Below, in pieces: positions 41,546 to 53,439 of a stretch of DNA of 64,000 nucleotides. Both the position numbers and the translations under genes were made by a program. This DNA comes from Bubalus kerabau (taxonomy: Eukaryota; Chordata; Mammalia; Artiodactyla; Bovidae). Numbering within the stretch: the first letter of the stretch is position 1; each line of letters opens with the position of its first letter. The stretch lies in contig NC_073630.1 in NCBI RefSeq assembly GCF_029407905.1, positions 31,079,001 through 31,143,000 of the forward strand, read 5' to 3'. Below the pieces are notes generated by a model. The model did not search any database, was not told the DNA's origin, and was given only the letters and a program-made list of their open reading frames with translations.

Positions 41546-43254
41546 GTGGAGTCTTTGGCATTCTGTGGGCATTCTTTTCTGACAGCTGGTGAAGGCAGCT
41601 CATCTAGATTGTTCATTTGGCCCGAGGAAAGAGTGAGTCTGTTGGTATTGTGAAAGAACCCCAGCTCTTTTGTTCTGTCACTCAGTATTCCTCTGCTGCT
41701 GCTTTTTGTTGGACAAGCTTTTCCCTCTGGATTGGAGAAGTTTGAGATTCAGGTGCGTGGGGAATAGGGAGAATGTAGGTCATTTGGTTTGCTTTGGACC
41801 CAGGTCTTAGGCTGCCCTTGGCTAGGGAAATGATGTCTTTCAAATAGTGCATCCTCGTCCATCAATAAGAAGGATGTTTTTACCATTTTCCATAGTCTAC
41901 CTTCTCCTCCGTGACACTGTCTCTGAGGTGGCCTACAACTGGTTACAATGATGCGGTCTTAGGTTGTAGCTAAGGTTTGAAGTATCCACTTCAGCTCAAG
42001 AAATGCAACTGATGGTGGGTAGTTGCTGAGATTTAACTGTTAAGGCTTACATTTTGTTTTAGACATTTCCATGAAGTTTTCTAAACTCAGTGGTTAAAGG
42101 GCTGGTCCTATGAACATTTGTAAGATTGGGACTCATGAGACCATTGGGGTTGAAGTGATCCAGTTCAGCAGGTGCTAATGTTGGTGCTACCCCAACGTGA
42201 TCCACTACAGAAAAATACAAAAGTTGGTGCAAGTTGTTGAGGAAGGAATAAGCCTCAACCCAGGCATGGAGTGTGACCCCTCTTGTTGGGTCAGAGAAAA
42301 ATAAGAATTTGGGGAGGAGAAGCATTGATTCCCTCTTCTGGGACTTAAAATTGAAGGAGAGATCTACCTAGAGGGACATTAATTTATTTATTTTTGGAAC
42401 AAGGATGGACTTGTTAGTTGGAGGAGCTTCATCATCTTAAATTGATAAGGTGGTGGCCAGGTTCACGGATTTCACACATTTGGATTTACATTTCCATGTG
42501 ATCCATGTTGTGCATCCATCCATATTGGCTGGAAAGTTTAGCACAGCTTAATTTGATTGTTCTAAGCAGGCAGCATGAGTTTCATCTGTTGTGGTGTTGT
42601 AGGTCAGTTTCCCAGTAGTCGGTATGTATATAGACACAGTAGTCTGTGTGTATATGCGTGTATTTGGGTCAGAAGACTTTACTTTCTGGTTTCTGCAAGT
42701 GCAGAGTTTAATCAGGGGAATAGAGAAGGTACAAATACTGGAATGGGGAGAACTTCATTCTGTGGCCTTCCTCCCTAATTCTCCCCAGGAAAGAGCTACA
42801 ATTATATTTTTTAAAATCCTTAATGTTTTGTTGTTGTGTGTCTGTTTATTTTTTCTCTGTAGGTAAAATGCTGGTGCTCATATGAAAAGAGACAGGAATA
42901 CATGATGATGGGAAGGGCAGGCACTGGCTCACTGCCTGGGGCATGTTTTCCATGGTCAGAATTGCACTTCCACCTCTGCTTTTGGCCTGCTTTTATTTTT
43001 TTCCCCCGGCCACTTCAGATATTCTCATTCAGTGTCTTAGAACTCTGAGTGGTTCTTTTTTGCTGAAATCCCTTCCTTTTCCCCTGCAAGACCCTGGTGT
43101 TTTCATCTTCTTCTTTCCATCCACTAGAAGCTTGTTGAGTTCTCATGTCTACTGACTGTGCCCTCTTGTTCTCTTTTGTTGTCTGCCATCTTCAACCAAA
43201 GGCTGTCAGACATAATTTGGGATATACACAGACAGTTGTAAATAGTGTGCCTTT
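41546..43254. other. Intergenic sequence without recognised genes
   Basis: Mixed unique text. The 88-codon minus frame at 42059-42325 and the frames at 42575-43155 match no family I recognise. Confidence 0.4.
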
Positions 43255-43265
43255 AAGACTGAATT

Positions 43266-44648
43266 CTTTGGTGTTCAGCTTTCTTTACAGTCCAACTCTC
43301 ACATCCATACATGACCACCGGAAAAACCATAGCCTTGACTAGATGGACCTTTGTTGGCAAAGTAATGTCTCTGCTTTTCAATATGCTATCTAGGTTGGTC
43401 ATAACTTTCCTTCCAAGGAGCAAGCGTCTTTTAATTACGTGGCTGCAATCACCATCTGCAGTGACTTTGGAGCCCAAAAAATAGTCTGACACAGTTTCCA
43501 CTGTTTCCCCATCTACTTCCCATGAAGTGATGGGACCAGATGCCATTATCTTCGTTCTCTGAATGTTGAGCTTTAAGCCAACTTTTTCACTCTCCTCTTT
43601 CACTTTCATCAAGAGGCTTTTGAGTTCCTCTTCACTTTCTGCCATAAGGGTGGTGTCATCTGCATACCTGAGGTTGTTGATATTTCTCCTGGCAATCTTG
43701 ATTCTAGCTTGTGCTTCTTCCAGCCCAGCGTTCCTCATGATGTACTCTGCATAGAAATTAAATAAACAGGGTGACAATATACAGCCTTGATGCACTCCTT
43801 TTCCTGTTTGGAACCAGTCTGTTGTTCCATGTCCAGTTCTAACTCTTGCTTCCTGACCTGCATACAGATTTCTCAAGAGGCAGATCAGGTGGTCTGGTAT
43901 TCCCATCTCTTTCAGAATTTCCCACAGTTTATTGTGATCCACACAGTCAAAGGCTTTGGCATAGTCAATAAAGCAGAAATAGATGTTTTTCTGGAACTCT
44001 CTTGCTTTTTCCATGATCCAGCAGATGTTGGCAATATGATTTCTGGTTCCTCTGCCTTTTCTAAAACCAGCTTGAACATCTGGAAGTTCACAGTTCACAT
44101 ATTGCTGAGGCTTGGCTTGGAAAATTTTGAGCATTACTTTACTAGCATGTGAGATGAGTGCAATTGTGTGGTAGTTTGAGCATTCTTTGGCATTGCCTTT
44201 CTTTGGGATCGGAATGAAAACTGACCTTTTCCAGTCCTGTGGCCACTGCTAAGTTTTCCAAATATGCTGGCATATTGCGTGCAGCACTTTCACAGCATCA
44301 TCTTTCCAAATTTGGAATAGCTCAACTGGAATTCCATCACCTCCACTAGCTTTGATCGTAGTGATGCTTTCTAAGGCCCACTTGACTTCACATTCCAGGA
44401 TGTCTGGCTCTAGGTGAGTGTGAGTGATCTCACCATCGTGATTATCTGGGTCATGAAGATCTTTTTTGTACAGTTCTTCTGTGTATTCTTGCCATCTCTT
44501 CTTAATATTTTCTGCTTCTGTTAGGTCCATACCATTTCTGTCCTTTATCGAGCCCACCTGTGCATAAAATGTTCCCTTGGTATCTCTAATTTTCTTGAAG
44601 AGATCCCTAGTCTTTCCCATTCTGTTGTTTTCCTCTATTTCTTTGCAT
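43266..44648 (-). mobile_element. BovB LINE, inverted 5' portion of a 5'-inversion insertion
   Basis: Reverse BovB from the segment just before the C-terminal cysteine/tryptophan-rich region (43266) back to the linker CKEIEENNRMGKTRDLFKK (44648). RT motif A (FIDYAKAFDCVDH) and YADD ([12 protein letters not shown]) are intact, and the LSPCLF codons are present. Frame shifts split it into pieces (43253-44134 and 44249-44648). It joins head to head with the forward piece at 44649. Confidence 0.94.
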
Positions 44649-45054
44649 TGTGAAGAAAGCTGAGCGCCGAAGAATTGATGCTTTTGAACTGTGGTGTTGG
44701 AGAAGACTCTTGAGAGTCCCTTGGACTGCAAGGAGATCCAACCAGTCCATTCTGAAGGAGATCAGCCCTGGGTGTTCTTTGGAAGGAATGATGCTAAAGC
44801 TGAAACTCCAATACTTTGGCCACCTCATGAGAAGATTTGACTCACTGGAAAAGACTCTGATGCTGGGAGGGATTTGGGGGCAGAAGGCGAAGGGGACGAC
44901 AGAGGATGAGATGGCTGGATGGCATCACCGACTTGATGGACGTGAGTTTGCGTGAACTCCGAGAGTTGGTGATGGATAGGGAGGCCTGGCGTGCTGTGAT
45001 TCATGGGGTCGCAAAGAGTCGGACATGACTGAGCGACTGAAGTGAACTGAACTG
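44649..45054 (+). mobile_element. BovB LINE, forward 3' portion of the same insertion
   Basis: Starts TGAAGAAAGCTGAGCGCCGA, just where the inverted piece leaves off in the consensus, and runs to the tail TGAGCGACTGAAGTGAACTG. The 11-base duplication AAGACTGAATT at 43255-43265 and 45055-45065 encloses both pieces, so they are one event. Confidence 0.95.
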
Positions 45055-45065
45055 AAGACTGAATT

Positions 45066-45262
45066 GGGCTTCCCTGGTGGCTCCGTGGTAAAGAATCTGC
45101 CCTCCATTGCAGGAGATACGGGTTCAATCCTTGGGTTGGGAAGATCCCCTAGAGAAGGAAATGGCAACCCACTCCAGTATTCTTGCCTGGAAAGTCCTAT
45201 GGACAGAGGAGCCTGGTGGGCTATAGTCCATGAGGTCTCAAATAATTGGAGACAACTTAGCT
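45066..45262 (+). mobile_element. Bov-tA SINE
   Basis: GGGCTTCCCTGGTGGCTCCG to GACAACTTAGCTACTAAAC, directly after the BovB duplication. Confidence 0.92.
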
Positions 45263-45267
45263 ACTAA

Positions 45268-45390
45268 ACAACCCACTCTTGCCTGGAGAATCCCATGGAT
45301 GGAGGAGCCTGGTAGGCTACAGTCCATGGGGTCGCAAAGAGTCGCACATGACTGAGCAACTTCACTCACTAGCAACTAACCAAGAACAAC
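45268..45390 (+). mobile_element. Bov-A-type SINE fragment
   Basis: CCCACTCTTGCCTGGAGAAT through GAGCAACTTCACTCACTAGC with an AACAACA tail. Confidence 0.85.
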
Positions 45391-47014
45391 AAGATTGAAT
45401 CAACAGCCCATTCTAGATTATTTCAGATGCTTCTAGAATAAGAAAGTAGAAATATTCACAAGGTACTAATGGACAGAACTCCCTGTCATGTCTAGGAGCA
45501 TTGACAATTTCCTGACAAAGGAATAAAGATATTCCAATATTTCCCTCCTGCTAATTGGCTGTCGAAGTGCTACTGAGCTTGTTAACAGGCTAAAAAACAA
45601 AATGCTGGTGAATGTTGTTGGCTTAGGAGAAGATTACTGTTCCTTCACAAATTATTCCATCTGTGGCCAGTTTCTCTTTTTTCCTTAATATAAAAGTGTC
45701 CCCTTCCTTTATTTGTTTTTGGTTATGGTAATACTCACAGCCATATGTCCTGCCTCCCTTACAGGTAGAGGTGTCATTGGATACAGTCCTAGCAAATGAG
45801 ATACAAGCAGAAGTGATGAGAGGGTGGCATTCTTGGAAAGCTCTTTAAAAGGAGACTGATACTACTGACAGAATCCTTCTTTGCCTTCTCTTCCTCCTGA
45901 CTGAAGGGACTTTCAAGATTCCAGGAGCTCAGAGTATACTCTAGAAGGGGCTCAGGACCCAGTCCCTTGTCCCTTTATGCATGTGGAAGGATGAATTCAG
46001 AGGAGAGCTTAAGTTGGTAGGACTTCTTTGTCTGAGCAGGAGTGCTAATTTAGCTCTCTTTCTGATTTTACTTTCTATGCATAGATAGGTATTTCCTGCT
46101 TAATTCCAGTAATTCATTTCTGAAAATCAGACTTTATGGTATTAATATAAGAACATTCACAGGAAATGTATTTCACATTATTTTAAATTATAAAAATTAT
46201 ATAATGCTGCATATTAGTCCCAAACTCTGAGCCAACTTCTTGAAATGTAAACACATCCAAATACTATGTATAATAAATAAACTGTCTATAAGAATGGAAA
46301 ATGTTTAAAATATCATTTCCCAGTCACCAAAAAAAATTAATATGAGTGTAAATTTCTTTGCTTTCTCTGTGGTTAATACAACCTCTCTTGGTGCCAGCAA
46401 GAATTATGCATCCACTTAACTGACCCTTGGGGTTCTTTTCATATGATTCTTTTATTCTGTCAGTTTGGAAAATAATTGAGACTTTTTATGTGTATTGTTT
46501 TGTTTAAAATGTTGTATTGAGTTTTAAAGACATACATACACATTTTGCCTATGTAAATATTATTTCCCAAAATGTGCTAAGAGATATGTACCATCATGAG
46601 GTTTGGATATTAAAGACCAAGAGATGTCCCACCAGGAAAAGATGACCTGCCCGCCTTTCTTTCAGGGATTTCTCTGCTAGTATGTGGATCTTTGTGAGTA
46701 GAATTTAAAGACTCAGAATTTCATGTTCTTACTAGCCATCCTTTCACCCCCCATTTCTATACCATTATCACATCAAGACAAATTTCTTTGTGTAATTAAG
46801 GAAAAGGGTTATATTGAGAAATGTAAACTTGTCAAATGCCACCCAGCAGCACAGCTTGGAAAGTTCTCATAGAGAGAAACATATTTAAAAAACAGAGCCA
46901 CAGATTCTGGCACCTTGACCTGGAATCATAATGAAGGTTCTTCTAGCAACTCTGATATAATTTTCTTTAATTCATTCTGAAGCTCAAAGATAGATGAAAT
47001 ATACTTTTTGCTCT
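45391..47014. other. Intergenic AT-rich sequence
   Basis: No gene, RNA or clear repeat. Confidence 0.4.
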
Positions 47015-47076
47015 AAAGTCAAACCTGGGTTCAAATCTTTCCTCACCACTTACCATCTTTGTGACCTGTTGAAGAG
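47015..47076 (+). repeat. MIR SINE, first half
   Basis: GTCAAACCTGGGTTCAAATC, CTCACCACTTACCATCTTTG, TGACCTGTTG: the MIR core region. The rest resumes at 47415. Confidence 0.65.
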
Positions 47077-47077
47077 C

Positions 47078-47412
47078 AAATTGTAAAACTTTACTGAGAG
47101 AATCTTAATAAATGTCCAGTATAAGAACAAACGACACAATTTCAGTTTGTCTTCTTTTAAACCTATAACTGTCTTTCAGTGAGTTCAAGGTTGGGTAGAA
47201 GCTTCCTCTTGACCTCTAGACCATCTCCACGGTCACCTCCAGTCAGTTCCAGTCGATCAACTTCCAGGTTAGGTCCTTGAATAACAGGTGCTCCTTCTTC
47301 CTCTCTCCCTTGACCAGGTAGAATGTTCTCACTCTCTGCTGGTTCCTCTTGTTGAGACTGTTCACCAGGGGGCTGCTGGGAAACCACAGGTCCAGCTGGA
47401 TTATTTTACTAC
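47078..47412 (-). pseudogene. Processed pseudogene resembling the PAGE (P antigen/cancer-testis) family
   Basis: The minus strand from about 47406 reads PAGPVVSQQPPGEQSQQEEP, then REEEGAPVIQGPNLEVDRLE and LTGGDRGDGLE, ending in a stop near 47163. The acidic, Pro/Gln-rich start, the EEGAP.VQG-like block and the GDRGDG block are the layout of PAGE/GAGE family proteins, small acidic germline and placenta proteins encoded on the X chromosome. There is no clear start Met in the right place, and no introns. The downstream part (to about 47078) looks like a short 3' UTR. The copy sits exactly between two halves of a MIR, as expected of a retroposed mRNA. Exact parent unknown. Confidence 0.6.
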
Positions 47413-47414
47413 TT

Positions 47415-47536
47415 GGAGCCCCAATTTCCCTATGATAAAAACTGGTGTCTTGAGGGGGTTTTTGGTGAGGTTTAAATGAGATACTATTTATAAAGCAAGC
47501 AGCACACTGCCTGACATAAAATAGATCTTCAACATA
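47415..47536 (+). repeat. MIR SINE, second half
   Basis: CAATTTCCCTATGATAAAAA, GAGGTTTAAATGAGATACTA, CACTGCCTGACATAAAATAG: the MIR 3' half in the same orientation as 47015-47076. Confidence 0.7.
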
Positions 47537-47542
47537 CATAAT

Positions 47543-47687
47543 CTTTTTTTTCCCCCTAATTTATTTATTTAACTACACCCGGTCTTAGTTGTAGCATGTG
47601 GGATCTAGTTCCCTGATGAGGGATTAAACCTACAGCCCCTGCATTGGGAGCTCAGAGTCTTAGCCACTGGACTACCAGGGAACTTCC
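47543..47687 (-). mobile_element. CHR-type SINE
   Basis: T-rich start, GTCTTAGTTGTAGCATGTGG, GGGATTAAACCTACAGCCCC, end CCAGGGAACTTCC. Near-perfect flanks AACATACATAATC (47530-47542) and AACATATATAATC (47688-47700). Confidence 0.88.
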
Positions 47688-47700
47688 AACATATATAATC

Positions 47701-48237
47701 TTAATTCAGCTAATAGTTATTATGGAACTACTCTATGTCCAACAGTATGCGAGATACTGGAAACATATATTGAATAAGAGTTAGTCTTCACGCTTTAGAG
47801 TCTTATGTATCCCAAGACGATACAGACAGGTAAACTGATGAGGAAAGCATACTGTGATAGATGCTGCCAGATGAAGAATTAGAGTTTTTATGAAAGTTTG
47901 TAAGAAACACTCAGAATTAAAAATTGGAAGCTTGGGGCCCCCTGACAAAAGGATGCCAGAGTTGAGGCATGCAGAGTGAGTAGGGATGAGCCAATGGAAG
48001 AGGGGAGAAGGAATATGTGCCATTTCTAGTGAATCGTGGAGCGATTAGGGTGCTTGGAACCAAAAGTGGCAGACCAAGACTAAGGCTAACAAGGTGAGAA
48101 TTGAGGCTGGAGAGGGAAACAAGAGAGTCATTAGTGAGTGCTTTATAAACTGTGGAGGATTCAAAACTATCCTAAAAGAGATGTGCAGCCTTAAATGTTT
48201 GTAATCAGGGGGTGGATATCATCTGAATGGCCTGGGG
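47701..48237. other. Intergenic spacer
   Basis: No supported feature. Confidence 0.4.
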
Positions 48238-48271
48238 TTTATTTATTTATTTATATTTATTTATTTCTCTA
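48238..48271 (+). repeat. (TTTA)n microsatellite
   Basis: TTTA steps with a single interruption. Confidence 0.8.
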
Positions 48272-48287
48272 TTTTGGCCTAGGGTTT

Positions 48288-48421
48288 TTAAAGAAATATT
48301 TTAATTTTTTTTCTTCACACTATGCAGCATGTGGGATCTTAGTTCTCCCACCAGGGATCAAACCTGCACCCTTTGCAGTGGAAACGTGAGGTCTCAACTG
48401 CTGGACCAACAGGGAAGTCCA
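48288..48421 (-). mobile_element. CHR-type SINE
   Basis: GCATGTGGGATCTTAGTTCT to CTGGACCAACAGGGAAGTCC, flanked by GGCCTAGGGTTTT at about 48275-48287 and 48424-48436. Confidence 0.88.
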
Positions 48422-48436
48422 TGGGCCTAGGGTTTT

Positions 48437-48934
48437 GAGAAAGGGTAATCACCATCTCAAATGCTGCAAAACTTACATCTAATAAGATGAGAACTAAACA
48501 CATTTCTGTAAGTTTTACAAGGAAATCTTTAGTGACCTTGGTGAGAACAGTTTGCAAAGATGGGTAGAGGCAGAAACCAGATGGGTAGTGATAGACCTAG
48601 AAATGAGGGCATGGTTACAGCCCTCCATACTCCACATGGGCAGGGAATTTTGTCTACTGTGTTCTTCACTGAATCTCTTGTACTTAAAGCAAAACCTTGC
48701 ATGCAGTTGACACAAGGTATTTGCTGAATAAACAAATCAATTGTTTATAAAATTTGACTCTGAAGAGAAAGATAGACTCATACCTAGATGCAGAGAAGGT
48801 TGGCGTGGTAAGGGACTCATACCTAAATGAAATGAAGGATGGTGGGGTGAGGGGACATAGATTTTATTTAAATACCAGGTCAGAGGTGAGAAAGAAAGAA
48901 GTGAAGCTCAGAGGAAGACTCCCAGGTGGCAGGA
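48437..48934. other. Intergenic spacer
   Basis: No supported feature. Confidence 0.4.
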
Positions 48935-48984
48935 TCCCAAGTAGAGGCTTAGAGGTTTAACCATTGGACCACCAGGGAAGTCCC
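48935..48984 (-). mobile_element. CHR-type SINE fragment
   Basis: Only the head end remains: GGTTTAACCATTGGACCACC AGGGAAGTCC. Confidence 0.6.
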
Positions 48985-49340
48985 ATATCTTGAGGTACTT
49001 TGGAGACTGGACACCATGAACTTGGCAGCCAGGGTCCATGACTTCTCTCCTTTTACCTAATTCCTTATATAAATGAACATTTCATTTTTACCTATTAAAG
49101 CATACAGATCTATTTCACTTTCAGGAACCTGAGACAAGTTAGTTATTCTTAACACAGGTGTCCAGCTATAGCAAACTGCAAATTGAAGGCCACTCTTTAG
49201 GCCAGCAAATTTGAAATACTTTAGGGGACTGAAAATGGAGACGTTGAATTTGCTCTTAGCTAAGTTGATTTGTATATATCTTTAGAAGGGCAAAAATAAA
49301 AAATGCATTCATACATACAGGGAAAAAAATTGGAAGGCTG
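48985..49340. other. Intergenic spacer
   Basis: No supported feature. Confidence 0.4.
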
Positions 49341-49341
49341 T

Positions 49342-49562
49342 GTGTATGCTCAGTCACCTCAGTCATGTCTGACTCTTTTTGACCCTATGGACGGTAGCTC
49401 TCCAGTCTCCTCTGTCCATGGGGATTCTCCAGGTAACAATAGTGGAATGGATTGCCATTTCCTTCTCCAGGGGTTCTTCCTGACTCAAGGATTGAACCCA
49501 TGTCTCTTATGTTTCCTGCATTGGCAGGCAGGTTCTTTACCACGAGCACCACCTGGGAAGCC
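49342..49562 (-). mobile_element. Bov-tA SINE
   Basis: GCTCAGTCACCTCAGTCATG to GCACCACCTGGGAAGCCC. Confidence 0.9.
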
Positions 49563-49571
49563 CATCCTTTG

Positions 49572-49640
49572 GTAGGTGAGAGGATAAACTGTGGTACATC
49601 CAGACAATGGAATAGTATTCAGCACTAAAACAAAATGAGC
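49572..49640 (+). mobile_element. Short L1 ORF2 fragment
   Basis: GGATAAACTGTGGTACATCC and AATGGAATAGTATTCAGCAC match the L1 ORF2 C-terminal text. Only about 70 bases. Confidence 0.65.
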
Positions 49641-50317
49641 AATGAATGACAGTACCCATTGTTCCAGGAGTCCTCAACTAGGACTTCTTAAAGGTGTTTT
49701 CGTTTTTGAGGGATGCTTCTTTTCTTATCATTAAATGTTTATTGACCTTCGGGCTGATTAATGATTAGAAGAGTAAGACTGAGATAGTGTTGGATGAACA
49801 GCATTGTATTGAAGGCATCTGAAATGCTTTGGATGTTTATTGTTACTTCTGGCCACTGCAGTGATGGATCTTGTTCATAGATCTCATGGAAATAACTATC
49901 ATTCAGGAAATAATTACTTATAGAGTCACACAGGGTTATGCAGTGAGCACAGACTTCATGCAATGTAGCAAGTACAAGAAGGGAAAACTTAAATGCTGCA
50001 GTTGTTACTCCATAAGCAGACAGTAAAACTTCTCTAGGGTGTTCTATTATTATTGTGGTGGGGGTTGTTATACTAACATTTTTGAATTCTTGTTCATTTG
50101 AATTTTTAAAAAATTTATTTATATTACTCACTAAATTTCATAATAATCATATAATAATGCTATTTATATTTTCTGGGTACACTTGAGGTGATCCCAGTTC
50201 AATCCATGTCTTCCTTGACCCCCAAACCAGTCACACTGGACTTTAGTTCATCAAACTGATTAAAAGATTAATTATATGGTGTATTACATTCACCAGAGAA
50301 ACAGAAGCAATAGGATA
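49641..50317. other. Intergenic sequence without recognised genes
   Basis: A 130-codon minus frame (49739-50131) shows no recognised relatives. No splice, promoter or repeat context supports it. Possibly chance. Confidence 0.35.
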
Positions 50318-50319
50318 TA

Positions 50320-50533
50320 CAGTTGACCCTTGAACAACATAAGGGTTAGGGGTGCTGACCCTCCATATAGTCGAAAATCCATGCCACGGTTCTATAGTTG
50401 CCCTCTGTATCCACTGATTCTACCAACTTTGGATCATGGTGTATCGCAGCATTTATTGAAAAAAAGTCTACATATAAGAGGGCTTACACAGTTCAAATTT
50501 GTGTTCAAACCTGTGTTGTTCAACGGTCAACTG
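50320..50533 (+). mobile_element. MER2-like Tigger nonautonomous DNA transposon
   Basis: CAGTTGACCCTTGAACAACA (50320-50339) and TGTTGTTCAACGGTCAACTG (50514-50533) are terminal inverted repeats, with TA on both sides (50318-50319 and 50534-50535). Internal GGGGTGCTGACCCTCCATAT and GTCGAAAATCCA match MER2-type text. Length about 214 bases with an internal deletion. Confidence 0.85.
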
Positions 50534-50556
50534 TATATATACATACGTATACTGTG

Positions 50557-50762
50557 CATCGTGCTTGTGTTCAGTCATGTCCAACTCTTTGAGACACCAT
50601 GGGCCCCATAGCCTGCCAGATTCCACCATCCATAGGATTTCCCAGGCAAGAATACTGGAGTGGGTTGCCATGCCCTCCTCTAGGGGATTATCCTTACCCA
50701 GGGATCAAACCCGTGTCTCTTACCTCTCCTGCATTGGCAGGCGGTTCTTTACCACTAGTGCA
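50557..50762 (-). mobile_element. Bov-tA SINE
   Basis: TTGTGTTCAGTCATGTCCAA to GGCGGTTCTTTACCACTAGT. Confidence 0.88.
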
Positions 50763-51017
50763 TCTATGTATTACATACACACATAATAGTGAGCAATGCT
50801 ATCTTTTGTGGAGAAGTGTGTATTATTGATTTGCCTCCTCTCCAGTCAACTTAGTAATTTACATTTGTGGGGAAGACCACCCCTCTAGTGATTACTGCAG
50901 AAATATGACATGGTTGGTGCTACTGAATATTTATTTACAGCTTTTCCATTTTTTTTGGTTCTCTGATTACAATTTTTTTTCCTTCTCTCTCCTTCTCTGT
51001 TTTCTTTTTGCACCTTC
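50763..51017. other. Intergenic spacer
   Basis: T-rich near 50948-51010. No supported feature. Confidence 0.4.
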
Positions 51018-52172
51018 ACTTCAGTTCAGTTCAGTCACTCAGTCGTGTCCGACTCTTCGCGACCCCATGAATTGCAGCACACCAGGGCTCCCTATCCATC
51101 ACCAACTCCTGGAGTTCACTCAGACTCACGTCCATTGAGTCCGTGATGCCATCCAGTCATCTCATCCTCTGTCGTCCCCTTCTCCTCCTGCCCCCAATCC
51201 CTCCCAGCATCAGAGTCCTTTCCAATGAGTCAACTCTTCACATGAGGTGGCCAAAGTACTGGAGTTTCAGCTTTAGCATCATTCCCTCCAAAGAAATCCC
51301 AGGGCTGATCTCCTTCAGAATGGACTGGTTGGATCTCCTTGCAGTCCAAGGGACTCTCAAGAGTCTTCTCCAACACCACAGTTCAAATTCTTTGGCGCTC
51401 AGCTTTCTTCACAGTCCAATTCTCACATCCATACATGACCACAGGAAAAACCATAGCCTTGACTAGACAGACCTTTGTTGGCAAAGTAATGTCTTTGCTT
51501 TTGAATGTGCTATCTAGGTTGGTCATAACTTTCCTTCCAAGGAGTAAGCGTCTTTTAATTTCATGGCTGCAGTCACCATCTGCAGTGATTTTGGAGCCCA
51601 AAAAAATAAAGTCTGACACTGTTTCCACTGTTTTCCCATCTATTTCCCATGAAGTGGTGGGACCGGATGCCATGATCTTTCATTTTCTGAATGTTGAGCT
51701 TTAAGCCAACTTTTTCACTCTCCACTTTTACTGTCATCAAGAGGCTTTTGAGTTCCTCTTCACTTTCTGCCATAAGGGTGGTGTCATCTGCATATCTGAG
51801 GTTATTGATATATCTCCCGGCAATCTTGATTCCAGCTTGTGTTTCTTCCAGTCCAGCGTTTCTCATGATGTACTCTGCATACAAGTTAAATAAGCAGGGT
51901 GATAATATACAGCCTTGACGTACTCCTTTTCCTATTTGGAACCAGTCTGTTGTTCCATGTCCAGTTCTAACTGTTGCTTCCTGACCTGAATACAGGTTTC
52001 TCAAGAGGCAGATGAGGTGGTCTGGTATTCCCATCTCTTTCAGAATTTCCCACAGTTTATTGTGATCCACACAGTCAAAGGCTTTGGCATAGTCAAGAAA
52101 GCAGAAATAGATGTTTTTCTGGAACTCTCTTGCTTTTTCCATGATCCAGTGGATGTTGGCAATTTGATCTCT
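51018..52172 (-). mobile_element. BovB LINE, 5'-truncated, frameshifted
   Basis: Reverse copy from tail TCAGTTCAGTTCAGTCACTC to RT region text GTTGGCAATTTGATCTCTGG. RT motif A reads FLDYAKAFDCVDH and the catalytic [12 protein letters not shown] is intact, but a one-base insertion near 51677-51685 shifts the frame after LNIQKMK. A short deletion at about 51387 removes the codons between the C-terminal FELWCWRR block and the KKAE block. Confidence 0.94.
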
Positions 52173-53439
52173 GGTTTTGCACCTCAGCAACCCCTTCTAG
52201 GCAGTTTTCATTTGAATCTTCAGTCCTGCCATGACATCTAATAGCACCAGTGGCTTGTTCATTATTTCTCCCTTGGCTGGACTTGCTCTCATCTCAAAAC
52301 AACTTGTTTCAAGGCTCCTTCTTTCTAACAACACAATCAAAAATATGTCAGATTTTTCTATCAACTTTTCCAGTATATTGATTGATTTTATATACTTTTG
52401 GGATGCACAAGGAAATTCATTGTTCAATTCTTCATATTAACTTGGTGCAAAATATTAGACACTTCCATTACTTTCATTCCATTTGATTGCTCAATCAAAA
52501 AATCATCTTACTTTCTTAGCATGTAGCATAACCCTATTCTCTGCTTCTGCCCCCATTCTTGTTCGCAGGACCTGATGTGTGGACTCATGGAGTTTCTCCC
52601 CATGTCATACTGTGTTGCAAGATATTGCTCTCTAATACAATTCAATAGTCAAATAACCTCAATGGATCCCTTATGCCAATTGTACAATTGTACAAACAAA
52701 ACTGCTGGTATTCAAGGATGGCAATATGTATTTTTGCCCTATTTATTCAACTGTCCTATCTTTCTGAACTTGAACAGATGAGTACTGCTGGAGAGACACA
52801 TGGACTGGCACCATCACAAACTTGTTATCTCCGTTCAATCTTATGAGCTTTCCATACCACCTGTCAACATTCAGCTTTCTCTGCTCTACTCTTCAGTGAC
52901 TATTCCAAATTCTCCTGAGCGTTAACGTAAAACTTTCATTCTCAGGAAGTCATCTTTTTGCCCTGGAAGATTGAGAAAGTAGGTGTCATTTTTCTCAACT
53001 TTCTTCCCATCTTCTTGTAAGTTTACTCATACCTACTCATTTTTAGCAACTTGATTTTAATATGCCGAAACCTGTCAGGGTACAATTTAAACTCTGCTAA
53101 AGAGTCAGTGAATGAAAATATGCAGGGTGAGGGATTTTTTTGGTGGGTAATGTGCTTTATTAAATTAGCTCGATTATTTCTTTTCTGTTCCTGATTATAG
53201 GGGATATGCATATTAAATATTTTCATCAGTTTCTTGGATATGAATAAAATAAATATTTATGGTTTGTGACTTGAGTTGTCATCACTTTTAATTTGATCCT
53301 CCCTGGAAAAGGTCAACTTAAAACTGCTTTCTGCAAGACAAAAGAGATTTTTTTTAAATGCGAAACTTCTGATTTTATTGGCCATTATTTCATAATACTT
53401 CTAGTGATTAAAATTATATCTGTCTGTCTCTCACAGGTA
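52173..53439. other. Intergenic sequence without recognised genes
   Basis: Overlapping short frames on both strands at 52197-52440 and 52575-52781, none recognised. Confidence 0.4.

Noticed and set aside
49739..50131. 130-codon minus-strand frame
   Set aside because: No family resemblance and no supporting signals; composition like surrounding AT-rich DNA.
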